Below, piece by piece: positions 25,365-33,926 of a DNA stretch of 45,198 nt. The stretch covers positions 1 through 45,198 of the forward strand of contig CAMNOS010000006.1 of the NCBI GenBank assembly GCA_946546925.1, in the 5' to 3' direction. The stretch comes from an uncultured Butyrivibrio sp. (GTDB taxonomy: Bacteria; Bacillota; Clostridia; Lachnospirales; Lachnospiraceae). The notes beneath the pieces are model-generated. The model was given only the letters and a program-made list of their open reading frames with translations. It made no database searches and was not told the origin of the DNA. Positions within the stretch are counted from its first letter, which is position 1. The number at the start of each line of letters is the position of its first letter. A program made the position numbers and the translations under genes.

Positions 25365-27158
25365 ATGAAAGAACTTGAATACCCTTTTGACAACAACTAT
25401 ATCATGAAGAAATCCAGGAGCCTTAAGAAAGCTCTTTTAAATGACGGTACAGACAGGATCCGTAAGAAGATTGCAGTACTTGGCGGCTCCACCACCCACG
25501 ATATCATAAGGATCATGGAACTGTTTCTTTTAAATTACGGAATCGAGCCACAGTTCTATGAATCCGAGTACGGTCAGTACTGGCAGGACGCGATGTTCCC
25601 CGGGGAGCTTGGCTCTTTTGCACCCGATATCATCTTCATCCACACATCAAACCGCAACATCACAGACTACCCGGGCATGGATGACAGCGCTCAGGACGTG
25701 GACAGCAAGCTGCAGAAGACCTATGACCACTTTGAATCCATGTGGAAAAAACTGACTGAGACCTACCACTGCCCCATAATACAGAACAATTTCGAAGCGC
25801 CCTTTTTCAGGCTCCTCGGGAACAGAGATTCCTTTGATGTTCACGGCCGTGTGTCTTTTATAAACAGGCTCAACGAAATGTTTGCGTCCTACGCAAGGAG
25901 CGCAGCAGACAGGTCCGAAAGTTTCTATATCAACGACATCAACTATATCTCTTCCTGCTATGGCCTCGATGAGTGGTCAGACCCCAAGGCCTGGCACATG
26001 TACAAATATGCTCTGTGCATACCCGCCATACCGACGCTTAGTTTTTCCGTTGCCAATATCATAAAATCAATTTACGGCAAAAACAAAAAAGCCCTGGTTC
26101 TCGACCTGGACAACACCCTCTGGGGCGGAGTTGTGGGAGACGACGGTGTAGACGGGATAGAGATCGGGCAGGAGACCAATCTGGGCCAGGTATATTCAGA
26201 GTTCCAAAGCTATGTGAAGATGCAAAAAGACATCGGTATACTCCTTACTGTCGATTCCAAGAACGATGAAGAGAATGCCCTGGCAGGTCTTAATCACCCG
26301 GATGCAGTTCTAAAGCCTGAAGATTTCGTCGCAATAAAGGCCAACTGGGATCCCAAGAGCGAGAATATGAAGTCCATTGCAAAAGAGCTGAATATACTCC
26401 CGGATTCCATGGTATTTGTGGATGACAACCCCGCAGAGAGAGCCATCATAGAAGGTCAGATAAAAGGCGCTGCTGCCCCTGAACTCGACTCTCCGGAGCA
26501 CTACATAAGGATTCTTGATCACTCAGGCTTTTTTGAGGCAACCAGCGTCTCGGAGGATGACAGAAAGAGGAACGAGATGTACATAGCCAACAAAAAGCGC
26601 ACAGAGGCAGAAGTCAGCTTTGCGGATTACGGCGAATATCTCACCAGCCTTGAAATGGAAGCTGACATAATGCCATTCGAGAAGCTCTATGTTCCCAGGA
26701 TTGCCCAGCTCACCAACAAGAGCAACCAGTTCAATCTCACCACCAGGCGCTACAGCCCCGATGACATCCTTGCCGCTGCCGAAGATCCCCAGGTCATAAC
26801 CCTGTACGGACGACTTAAGGACAAATTCGGCGACAACGGGATCGTATCCCTTATTGCAGGAAACATCAAAGACGACGAACTTCACATAGACCTGTGGCTC
26901 ATGAGCTGCCGGGTTCTTAAGCGCGACATGGAATTTGCCATGATGGATGCACTGCACCAAAAAGCCCTGGCACGAGGTGTCAGGACCATATACGGCTACT
27001 ACTATCCCACAGCCAAGAATAAGATGGTGAAGGATTTCTATTCTCTTCAGGGATTTGAGCTTGTTTCAGAAGATCCGGAAGGTAACAGAACCTACCGGCT
27101 TAAAGTCAGTAGCGACTACAGGCAAAAGAACCGCTATATACACGTAAATTGCCGCTAA
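25365..27158 (+). CDS. FkbH-like HAD-IIIC/GNAT fusion protein (acyl-ACP loading)
   Basis: 597 aa, the only plus-strand gene. Three parts: an SGNH-like N-terminal domain (about 1-235; KIAVLGGSTTHDI), a HAD-IIIC phosphatase domain with DLDNTLWGGVVGDDG (D247 and D249), LLTVDSKND and FVDDNPAER, and a C-terminal GNAT-like domain (about 430-597; TNKSNQFNLTTRRY, SCRVLKRDMEFAMMD). Characterised FkbH proteins take 1,3-bisphosphoglycerate, remove phosphate and load a glyceryl group onto an acyl carrier protein; capsule loci of other bacteria carry close relatives. An ACP gene lies 1.6 kb away at 28794-29036, supporting a glyceryl- or similar ACP route. Start set by AAGGAG nine bases upstream. It is transcribed away from asnB and ends against the convergent GT4 gene. 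Confidence 0.93.
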   Translation: MKELEYPFDNNYIMKKSRSLKKALLNDGTDRIRKKIAVLGGSTTHDIIRIMELFLLNYGIEPQFYESEYGQYWQDAMFPGELGSFAPDIIFIHTSNRNITDYPGMDDSAQDVDSKLQKTYDHFESMWKKLTETYHCPIIQNNFEAPFFRLLGNRDSFDVHGRVSFINRLNEMFASYARSAADRSESFYINDINYISSCYGLDEWSDPKAWHMYKYALCIPAIPTLSFSVANIIKSIYGKNKKALVLDLDNTLWGGVVGDDGVDGIEIGQETNLGQVYSEFQSYVKMQKDIGILLTVDSKNDEENALAGLNHPDAVLKPEDFVAIKANWDPKSENMKSIAKELNILPDSMVFVDDNPAERAIIEGQIKGAAAPELDSPEHYIRILDHSGFFEATSVSEDDRKRNEMYIANKKRTEAEVSFADYGEYLTSLEMEADIMPFEKLYVPRIAQLTNKSNQFNLTTRRYSPDDILAAAEDPQVITLYGRLKDKFGDNGIVSLIAGNIKDDELHIDLWLMSCRVLKRDMEFAMMDALHQKALARGVRTIYGYYYPTAKNKMVKDFYSLQGFELVSEDPEGNRTYRLKVSSDYRQKNRYIHVNCR

Positions 27159-27161
27159 TAC

Positions 27162-27191
27162 AAAATGGCCCTTGTGACGGGGCCATTTTTT
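27162..27191. terminator. Bidirectional terminator between convergent genes
   Basis: Perfect 10-bp arms AAAATGGCCC (27162-27171) and GGGCCATTTT (27180-27189) with an eight-base loop, flanked by A and T runs so it can stop transcription in both directions. It begins four bases after the FkbH stop and touches the GT4 stop codon (27190-27192). Confidence 0.93.
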
Positions 27192-28407
27192 AACCTATTA
27201 TTTCCTCCAGATATTCCTTCCACTTCGCATTGGCAACATCGGGCGCAAACCGCTCCTGAACCTTTGTTGCCGCAATTCCCAGGCGGTTACAGAGTTCTTC
27301 GCTCTCAAGAAGTCTTATGAGAGCATCTGTAAGTGCCCCGGTATCGCCAACCGGGATGAGAAGCCCGTTTACATTGTCCTCAATGAGGTCTCTTGGGCCT
27401 CCGCAGGGACAATCAGTCGATATGCAGGCAAGACCGAGTGACATTGCCTCAATAAGAGAGTTGGGCATTCCCTCGTGTCCGGACGCCAGGACGAATATTC
27501 TGGCCTTTTCTATGTGCTCGGCAACGTGTTTGACGTTGCCCTTAAACTCCACTCTTGAGTCGATCCCGAGACTTACTGCACGGCGCTGCAGCTTAAGCCT
27601 GTCCGGGCCGTCGCCGTAGAACACAAGTCGGTAATCCTGAAACCTGTCTTTAGTAGCTTCTTTGAACGCTTCCATCACAAGTGCCTGGTTCTTGTTCTCG
27701 TGAAGCCGCGCCACCATGACAATTTTCTTCTCCCGCTCTCCGATATAGCGCTTCCTTACAAATGACGGATCCATTGAGTTTGGAAGGATCGTGCACTTCT
27801 TGCGGATATATCCGGGAAACTTCTCTCTGGCCCCGTTGGACTGCACAGCGATTCCTGCTGCCTTGCCAAAATTGGCGAGCATGCCGGCCTTAAGGGACGG
27901 CGTGTTATATTCCCAGTCAGGATCAGCCCTGACAGAGACCACAACCTTAAATCCTTCCCTTGTTGCGGTTGAGAGTGCCATAATATTGTTCTTACCGATA
28001 AAACTGAGGATCACGTCAGGCTGCAGCATGCGCCAGATATCTCTCAGGATCCTGTGGCGCAGCTTAAGATTGGTAAGCCTGTCCTTTTGCTGCTCGCGCA
28101 AAAGAGCTGAGAACACCCGCTGTATACCGTCCTTCTCACCACCTGTCAGATCCACCCAGGCAGGGTTCTCATCCAGGTCAGCAACCATAGAAGCCCCCGG
28201 TGCTCCCGCAGGAACAGGCTTCCAGGCTGCATGTCTCACCTCGTATTCGTTGGGCGCAAGGTAAGTGGTGACAAGAGTCACCTTGAAGCCTGCTTCAAAA
28301 AAGTAGTCAGCAAGGTTACTCATAACCCGCTCGGCACCGCCTTTTTGAAGAGAGCCTATGTATAATGCAATATGCTTTTGTCTTAACGAGTTGTTACTGT
28401 TCGACAA
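27190..28407 (-). CDS. GT4-family glycosyltransferase
   Basis: 405 aa GT-B retaining transferase. N-terminal KHIALYIGSLQKGGAERVMSNLADYF carries the GGAERV acceptor-side motif; the C-terminal half has KKIVMVARLHENKNQ, ASGHEGMPNSLIEAMSLGLACISTD (EGMPNSLIEAM, the E-x7-E nucleotide-sugar block) and CPCGGPRDLI. The first in-frame start is TTG at 28407, which overlaps the VOC gene end by fourteen bases; GGGGAT about ten bases upstream may serve as ribosome site. No other start exists before the conserved region. Last gene of its operon. Confidence 0.92.
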   Translation of the reverse strand: MSNSNNSLRQKHIALYIGSLQKGGAERVMSNLADYFFEAGFKVTLVTTYLAPNEYEVRHAAWKPVPAGAPGASMVADLDENPAWVDLTGGEKDGIQRVFSALLREQQKDRLTNLKLRHRILRDIWRMLQPDVILSFIGKNNIMALSTATREGFKVVVSVRADPDWEYNTPSLKAGMLANFGKAAGIAVQSNGAREKFPGYIRKKCTILPNSMDPSFVRKRYIGEREKKIVMVARLHENKNQALVMEAFKEATKDRFQDYRLVFYGDGPDRLKLQRRAVSLGIDSRVEFKGNVKHVAEHIEKARIFVLASGHEGMPNSLIEAMSLGLACISTDCPCGGPRDLIEDNVNGLLIPVGDTGALTDALIRLLESEELCNRLGIAATKVQERFAPDVANAKWKEYLEEIIG

Positions 28408-28783
28408 GTTCGATTATCCCCATGCTTATGTTATTAAGGAAAACTACTTTTCTGCCCTCTATACATGGCGCAGTCTCAGGTTCCTGTATCACGGTGTATC
28501 CGTTTTCAGAAAGCTCAGCCACAGCGCTTTCAAGGCTTTGCACCTCATAGCAGAAGTGATAGGGTGAATTCTTAAACCTTTTAAGCAGCGGATACATTGG
28601 AGACTCCTCACTAACAGGCTGGATAAGTTCAACCCTGTAGTCTCCGTTTATCAGGAATTCAATATTGCATTTTCTGATCTCATCATACCTTGACGGTTTC
28701 TCGACCACATAACCGAGCTCAAGAAATTTTTTCTCAGTCTTTCCGATGTTTTTGGCAAGATAGCCCACATGATGTATTTTCAT
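28394..28783 (-). CDS. VOC (glyoxalase/methylmalonyl-CoA epimerase-like) family protein
   Basis: 129 aa, one vicinal-oxygen-chelate domain with the two beta-alpha-beta-beta-beta halves: KIHHVGYLAKNI at the start (metal-ligand His), VELIQPVSEESPM, YHFCYEV (second His) and MGIIELVE (C-terminal Glu ligand). Family members isomerise or cleave small metabolites, e.g. methylmalonyl-CoA epimerase. The ATG at 28783 has AAGGA seven bases upstream; the longer open frame overlaps the ACP gene and lacks homology. It starts ten bases after the ACP stop, so it may act on an ACP-bound substrate; that is inference. Confidence 0.85.
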   Translation of the reverse strand: MKIHHVGYLAKNIGKTEKKFLELGYVVEKPSRYDEIRKCNIEFLINGDYRVELIQPVSEESPMYPLLKRFKNSPYHFCYEVQSLESAVAELSENGYTVIQEPETAPCIEGRKVVFLNNISMGIIELVEQ

Positions 28784-28793
28784 CGCTCTGTCC

Positions 28794-29036
28794 TTACTGA
28801 AGTTTACTGATGATGATATCCACCATCTCACCCACATTCTTCATGGACACTATCTGGCCCATATTGAACTTGATGCCAAACTCCTGCTCGATGGCATTGA
28901 TGAGGTTGATGTGCTCAAGTGAATCCCAGTCTTCAATGTCATCTGCTGTAGTTGCATCGTTAACTGTGATATCTTCATCCTCAAATACATCCCTGAACAC
29001 TTCGTTCAGTTTCTCAAAGACTTCTTCTCTTGTCAT
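28794..29036 (-). CDS. Acyl carrier protein
   Basis: 80 aa, acidic, four-helix ACP. DWDSLEHINLINAIEQEFGIKF contains the DSL motif with Ser39, the attachment site for 4'-phosphopantetheine; the helix after it (LINAIEQEF) is typical. TAAGGAG lies nine bases before the ATG. A stand-alone ACP in a polysaccharide locus, followed by a VOC protein and near a FkbH-like gene, points to a dedicated acyl-ACP donor for glycan decoration, not fatty acid synthesis. No phosphopantetheinyl transferase is in the window. The 80 bases upstream hold a weak CTGG/CCAG hairpin only. Confidence 0.94.
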   Translation of the reverse strand: MTREEVFEKLNEVFRDVFEDEDITVNDATTADDIEDWDSLEHINLINAIEQEFGIKFNMGQIVSMKNVGEMVDIIISKLQ

Positions 29037-29116
29037 TTTTAAATCTCCTTAGTTTCTGAAATAGATTACTGTTCCCGCCATTGTATCGGAATGGTCTGGC
29101 CCGCGACCAGCCAGCG

Positions 29117-31057
29117 TCACATATGATAGCTGTACCACTGCTGGAATATGTAGAAGGACCATGCTATCTTGCTGAAATTGGCACCGGTAGCCGGGCCTGC
29201 ATCTCCCATAACAACGTAGTCATTTATAAACTTTGATACGTAATCCGCATCAAATATTCCCTGCTTTTTAAGGAATGATGTGCTGCTGTAATCAAGAAGA
29301 GCCTCCTTCAAAGGTCCTCTCAGCCAGGCATCCATGGGTACGCCAAAGCCGGTCTTGGGTCGCTCCAACAGCTGCTTAGGTATATAGTCGTATGCAATAT
29401 CCTTGAGGATGTGCTTCTTGTCACCTCGACAGTACTTGAACCTGTGAGGGATTCTGAAAGAGTACTCCATCACATCCGTATCCATAATAGGACACCTGTT
29501 CTCCAGGGAATACTTCATGGAAGCCCTGTCCATCTTGACCAGAATATCTTCGGGAAGATAGGTGTCCATATCAAGGAGCATGCGCCTTATCTGAAAATTC
29601 TTTACCCCATAGACAGTTTCAAAGGGATACAGGACCGGTGCCTCGTTACTGCTTAAGTTAAAATCGGTGCCAAGGTATTCAGATGCACTGACAGGTCTGT
29701 CAAGGACCTCTCTTCCTGAAACAAATGCATGGGCCGATCTCACATAGCTTTCTGACACCAGCTGAGTCTTGGTCTCAGGATCTCTGTTGCCTGCCACAAC
29801 TCTGACTCTGAAGGGCATCCTGTCGATAAGTTTACCTCTTCCGACAGGAATCTTACCTATTGCATTGACTATAGCGCCGGGAATCTCAAGCTTCTGTGCC
29901 TGTCCCACGTTGTCATATATATTGTAACCGCAGAAAAACTCATCTCCGCCGTCTCCCGAAAGGGCCACGGTCACATCTTTTTTGGCCAGCTTGCTCACCA
30001 GCATTGATGGTATCTCAGAGTTATCCGCAAAAGGTTCATCGTAGTACTGAGGTATACTTGCCACCAGATCAAACATCTCCTTTTCCGAGATGTAGAGTTC
30101 CGTGTGGTTGGTTCCAAGGTACGCAGCTATCTCTTTGGCGTACTCTGCCTCATTATAGCTTGGAACATCAAAACCAATACAGAAGGTCTTAACCGGTTCC
30201 TCGGAGAATTCCTGGGCAATGGCTGTCACGAGAGAGGAATCATACCCTCCCGAAAGGAAGCACCCAAGCGGAACATCAGCTATCATCCTGGATACCACTG
30301 ACTTTTTTAGTCTCTCCTTCAGTCCTTCTTTGGCCTCTTCATAGTTTGTCACGGGGTCGGCGGATTTACTTGCATATACTTCCTTGATGTCCCAGTATTT
30401 CCACTTATTGATCTCGCCGTCCTTAAAGCGCAGGGCTGATCCTGCCTCCAGCTTGTAAACATCGGTAAATATCGTCTCCGGAGCACTTATATACTGCTGG
30501 TACAAAAACCTTGGAATGAGCTGTCTTCTTATCTCTCCCTTAAATCCCGGACACTTCATGATGGGCTTAAGCTCCGAGGCAAAAACAAGGTTGCCGTTAT
30601 CCACCCAGTAGAACAGCGGCTTCTTGCCGATCCTGTCGCGGGCCAGGAAAACTTCACCGCTCGCCCTGTCATAGATAGCGATGGCGAACATTCCGTGAAT
30701 GTGATCCAGCATATCAATTCCCCACTGAAGGTAAGCAGCTATGATCACCTCCGTATCGCAATTGGTCTTGAAGGGATAGTATTTAAGCTCCTCCTTCAGT
30801 TCCAGGAAATTGTAGATCTCACCGTTAAACACGACAGAGACTCTTCCGTCAGACGAGTGCATGGGCTGGTGCCCCAGAGGCGAAAGATCAAGTATCGCAA
30901 GTCTTCTGTGTGCAAAGCCGATAAAGTAATCCCCCGCTCCCTCATATATCTCAACACCGGCATCATCAGGCCCTCTGTGGTACATGGTGTCATTCATTAT
31001 GCGCAGGTTTTCTTCAGGTATTCTTTTTTTGGATACGTAGCCACATATGCCGCACAT
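29117..31057 (-). CDS. asnB: Second asparagine synthetase-family amidotransferase
   Basis: 646 aa. MCGICGYVSKK with Cys2 as glutaminase nucleophile, YHRGPDDAGVEI, AHRRLAILDLSPLGHQPM and VFNGEIYN in the first domain; LSGGYDSSLVTAI (PP-loop) and LSGDGGDEFFCGYN in the synthetase domain. Clearly a paralogue of the copy at 23334-25229 but diverged (SGGYDSS against SAGIDSS), so the two probably have different substrates. In this setting amidation of a uronic acid or of an acyl group is more likely than asparagine supply. It is next to a deacetylase-fold gene and the ACP gene in the same operon. Confidence 0.93.
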   Translation of the reverse strand: MCGICGYVSKKRIPEENLRIMNDTMYHRGPDDAGVEIYEGAGDYFIGFAHRRLAILDLSPLGHQPMHSSDGRVSVVFNGEIYNFLELKEELKYYPFKTNCDTEVIIAAYLQWGIDMLDHIHGMFAIAIYDRASGEVFLARDRIGKKPLFYWVDNGNLVFASELKPIMKCPGFKGEIRRQLIPRFLYQQYISAPETIFTDVYKLEAGSALRFKDGEINKWKYWDIKEVYASKSADPVTNYEEAKEGLKERLKKSVVSRMIADVPLGCFLSGGYDSSLVTAIAQEFSEEPVKTFCIGFDVPSYNEAEYAKEIAAYLGTNHTELYISEKEMFDLVASIPQYYDEPFADNSEIPSMLVSKLAKKDVTVALSGDGGDEFFCGYNIYDNVGQAQKLEIPGAIVNAIGKIPVGRGKLIDRMPFRVRVVAGNRDPETKTQLVSESYVRSAHAFVSGREVLDRPVSASEYLGTDFNLSSNEAPVLYPFETVYGVKNFQIRRMLLDMDTYLPEDILVKMDRASMKYSLENRCPIMDTDVMEYSFRIPHRFKYCRGDKKHILKDIAYDYIPKQLLERPKTGFGVPMDAWLRGPLKEALLDYSSTSFLKKQGIFDADYVSKFINDYVVMGDAGPATGANFSKIAWSFYIFQQWYSYHM

Positions 31058-31096
31058 TTGTCAAATTCCTCTATTCTGAGCCGGGCGCTCCCTTCG

Positions 31097-31864
31097 TCAG
31101 ATCTCTGTCTCCATAGGTTTTATGTCAAATTCATCCCTGAGCGGTCCAAAATCCTTACACTCGTTGTCTATGGAATCGATCATCTCCGTATACTTCTCGT
31201 TAACAAGCGTCTTGTAGTTGGTCAGATTATCATAGCCCATCTTGGTCCAGGCAAACGGATGGGTGAGAATCTGTATCTTATCGTGTTTGGCAATGGTCTC
31301 CTCGTCCGGATAGCCGTATCTCCAGATGTGATTGGCATCCGACATGTACTTGATCTCAAGCCTGGACTCCGGAGTGGCCTTGGGGTCAAAAGTAAAGAAC
31401 TCGTCCTGGTAGGCATTGAGTATCCCGTTAAGCTTGATATCCTCCGCAAGTACGCTTGGAGATGGTCTGTGAATGGAAAAAGAATTGATCTCAAAGCCGA
31501 GCATATCGCTGAGCATATGGATCTCCTGCTTGATCCTCTCTCTTATCACCTTCATGTCGGTCATTCCGTTAAGTGCAAAGTGAAGACCGATATTCTGACC
31601 TCTTTCATGCATATCTGTCAGGATGTCCCTGTTCTTCCTCGAAAGAATGTTGTATGAGTTATTGGTCCACTGGAAAAAGAATGTAGATCTGAAGTCCATG
31701 CTCTCCTCGACCTTGGAAAGCGCATGAGCTCTCTCAACCGAGTATTCCACGTCATGGCGCATGATGATGAACTCGTCCTTGTTAAGCGCCTCCTCATATG
31801 TGGCATAGCGCCCGCTCTCTTTGATTATTCTTATGATCTCTCTGTAATCATTAAAGGAAAACAT
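31097..31864 (-). CDS. Polysaccharide deacetylase-fold protein (WbmS-like)
   Basis: 255 aa. FIIMRHDVEYSVERAHAL has the Asp-Val after His that resembles the NodB (CE4) metal site; FFFQWTNNSYN, GLHFALNGMTD (second His) and SIHRPSPSVL (third His) follow in the CE4 order, and ILTHPFAW near the end could supply the last motif. Similar proteins (WbmS-type) occur in O-antigen loci where sugars are N-modified, but their reaction is not settled. No signal peptide, so it would act on nucleotide sugars or lipid-linked sugars inside the cell. Predicted role (inference): removing N-acetyl before formylation by the protein at 32991-33926. Confidence 0.72.
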   Translation of the reverse strand: MFSFNDYREIIRIIKESGRYATYEEALNKDEFIIMRHDVEYSVERAHALSKVEESMDFRSTFFFQWTNNSYNILSRKNRDILTDMHERGQNIGLHFALNGMTDMKVIRERIKQEIHMLSDMLGFEINSFSIHRPSPSVLAEDIKLNGILNAYQDEFFTFDPKATPESRLEIKYMSDANHIWRYGYPDEETIAKHDKIQILTHPFAWTKMGYDNLTNYKTLVNEKYTEMIDSIDNECKDFGPLRDEFDIKPMETEI

Positions 31865-31881
31865 ATTTAGCCTCCAGTCTC

Positions 31882-32994
31882 TTATTTTCTTCCTGCTCTC
31901 TCAATGACTTTGTCCAGATAATCCCTCCACTGAACAAAGATGGCTTCTCCATTTGTGATCTCTTTAATCCTTGCCGCATTTCTGCCAAGCCTGGCCGCCA
32001 GTTCCTTGTCCTCGATGAGCTTTAGCATCCCTTTCACAAGGGCATCCTTGTCCTTAATTGGGACCAGAAGTCCGTTCTCACCATCAGTCATCACCGTCCT
32101 TGGTCCTCCGCAGGGACAGTCGGTTGCGACTATTGGCATTCCCATGGCCATCGCCTCCAAAAGAGAATTGGGCAGTCCCTCCCAGTCAGAAGTAAAGGCA
32201 TAGATCTCGCCCTTTGGAACCTCCTTCTCAAGGCTGTCCGAGCCGCCCATCAAAAGGATATAGTCCTCGGCATGGTTGTCTGCAATTATCTTATCAAGTA
32301 TTTCTTTGGTGCCGTCAAAAGAATCCGGACCGTAGATCTTAAGTTTGTACTCGGGATGCTTTTTGTGAACCTCGAGAAATGCCTCGCACAAAAGAGGCTG
32401 ATTTTTGAAATCAACCAGTCTTGCATGATGCATCACGGTCTTCTCTTTAACAGCCGGGTGCTCAGCATCAAAGTACTTGGGATTTACAGGATTAAGGATA
32501 ATGGTTGAATTGTCCTGCAGATACGGCTTAAAGAATTCCTTCTGCCCGGTGGTCTGGAATACGCAGCCGGCAGCTCTCGGAAAGAGCCACTTTATCTGTA
32601 CCTTGTCTGAAAATGCATCATAATGTCCAACCGGGTCGGTCCTTACTGAAATAACAACAGGGACATCACTCTTTCCTGCCGCCATCAGTGCCCTGTAATT
32701 GGCTCTCTGCGCAAAGGCCACCAGCACGTCCGGGTGGTACTGCTTCACGAATTCCCGCAAGTACTTCACCCTGAGGAAGAACTTGGTTATTCTGTTTTTC
32801 TTTTCATCGCCCTCCCGAAGGCCCACGTGAACTCTTGTAACTCTTTCATCAAGTTCAAATTCGTCCCGGTCATACCATTCGGTAGCTACATATACTTTTA
32901 TTCCTTCCTTGGCAAACTGATTAGCCAGGTTGGAAACCACTCTCTCCGCGCCGCCCTGTACCAGGCAGTTGAGATGAAATGCCATCGTTTTCAT
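31882..32994 (-). CDS. GT4-family glycosyltransferase
   Basis: 370 aa GT-B enzyme. N terminus AFHLNCLVQGGAERVVSNLANQF; C-terminal half with VMHHARLVDFKNQ, FTSDWEGLPNSLLEAMAMGMP (the E-x7-E block) and TDCPCGGPRTVM. It is similar by eye to the GT4 at 27190-28407 (same GGAERV and CPCGGPR motifs), suggesting that they arose by duplication. ATGA overlap with the stop of the formyltransferase gene shows coupling. Sugar specificity unknown. Confidence 0.93.
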   Translation of the reverse strand: MKTMAFHLNCLVQGGAERVVSNLANQFAKEGIKVYVATEWYDRDEFELDERVTRVHVGLREGDEKKNRITKFFLRVKYLREFVKQYHPDVLVAFAQRANYRALMAAGKSDVPVVISVRTDPVGHYDAFSDKVQIKWLFPRAAGCVFQTTGQKEFFKPYLQDNSTIILNPVNPKYFDAEHPAVKEKTVMHHARLVDFKNQPLLCEAFLEVHKKHPEYKLKIYGPDSFDGTKEILDKIIADNHAEDYILLMGGSDSLEKEVPKGEIYAFTSDWEGLPNSLLEAMAMGMPIVATDCPCGGPRTVMTDGENGLLVPIKDKDALVKGMLKLIEDKELAARLGRNAARIKEITNGEAIFVQWRDYLDKVIERAGRK

Positions 32995-33926
32995 GTAAGG
33001 ATAGTCCCCACTTTAATTTTATTCTCAGCTTCATATCTGTCTATAAGAAGCGAACCGTCAACGGTTCTCACCACAAGCTTATCATCAAAGATATCTATAA
33101 CTTCGCCCGGAGCGTATTTGGAAAAATCTATCATCTCATCAAAGGGATGTGCTTCCCAGACAGTTACCCTGTGGCTGTCCGACTCAGTTCCGTCGTAGCA
33201 GAAGGCTCCGGGAAAAGGCGCTGCAACGCCCCTTATCAGGTTATAGATGTTCCTCGTCCTGTCGTGGAAATCAATTCTTCCATCCTTCGCTGTACGTTTA
33301 TTGTACCATGAATCAAAGTCTTTTGAATCCGTGTGGATCTGCACCTCTCCCTTTTCAAGGTAGGTCGTGAGAAGCTTTCTGATGAGGTTCTTTGAGCAGA
33401 TCATGTTCTTGTACTGAGCAGTTCTTATGTCATCGTGCTCATTGATCTGGAACATCTCTGTCGCAAATACATTCGGACTGTCGGCATGTTCATCATACTT
33501 AAAGAGATTTAAGTTAAATCTGGTGTCCCCAAGTATCATCGACCAGTTAAGCGGTGACCTTCCTCTTCCGAAGGGAAGATATCCGCAGTTTCCGTGGAAT
33601 CCGAAGATTCCCACTCTGAAGGCATCAAGCACTTCCTTTGGTATGAGCCTCTGCCATCCCATGACAATGCCTATGTCAAAAGTATTCTCTGAAATAAACT
33701 GCCTTGTCCTGTCATCATTGAGAAAATAGCTGTCTGCTTCAAATACAGGCATACCATAGGTGTCTGTCAGGTGTGAAAGTCCCTTGTATCCCGAGACCTG
33801 GTTGTGCTCAAGGACCTTACTCGCAATTGTGATCACCAGATCAACCCGGCAGATATCCCTCTGAATAAAGTCAATAATGTTCTCCGATGTGTCCTTAACT
33901 CCAAAAACAACTACTTTGTAATGCAT
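32991..33926 (-). CDS. Formyltransferase-family protein (sugar N-formyltransferase-like)
   Basis: 311 aa. Fold of the 10-formyltetrahydrofolate-dependent formyltransferases (Fmt, ArnA, WbtJ, VioF): DIGIVMGWQRLIPKEVLDAF, then GIFGFHGNCGYLPFGRGRSPLNW with the catalytic Asn/His region altered (FHGNxGYLPxxRGxxP), and LNLFKYDEHADSP with the catalytic Asp region. A C-terminal Fmt-like beta domain follows. Its place next to a deacetylase-fold gene, GT4s and nucleotide-sugar genes favours N-formylation of an amino sugar over tRNA formylation. Start: GTG at 33929 or ATG at 33926; the latter has GAAAGG eight bases upstream and a TGATG overlap with the previous stop. Confidence 0.85.
   Translation of the reverse strand: MHYKVVVFGVKDTSENIIDFIQRDICRVDLVITIASKVLEHNQVSGYKGLSHLTDTYGMPVFEADSYFLNDDRTRQFISENTFDIGIVMGWQRLIPKEVLDAFRVGIFGFHGNCGYLPFGRGRSPLNWSMILGDTRFNLNLFKYDEHADSPNVFATEMFQINEHDDIRTAQYKNMICSKNLIRKLLTTYLEKGEVQIHTDSKDFDSWYNKRTAKDGRIDFHDRTRNIYNLIRGVAAPFPGAFCYDGTESDSHRVTVWEAHPFDEMIDFSKYAPGEVIDIFDDKLVVRTVDGSLLIDRYEAENKIKVGTILT

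Noticed and set aside
29070-29116. CTGG/CCAG hairpin between asnB and the ACP gene, considered as a terminator or attenuator
   Set aside because: Short stem without a T-tract; the genes fit one operon.
30695-31657. Plus-strand open frame of about 320 codons opposite asnB and the deacetylase-fold gene
   Set aside because: Spans two well-supported minus-strand genes and their gap; no motif, so an antisense artefact of codon bias.
32991-33926. Methionyl-tRNA formyltransferase
   Set aside because: Same fold, but sequence around the active site and the neighbouring sugar genes favour a sugar N-formyltransferase.
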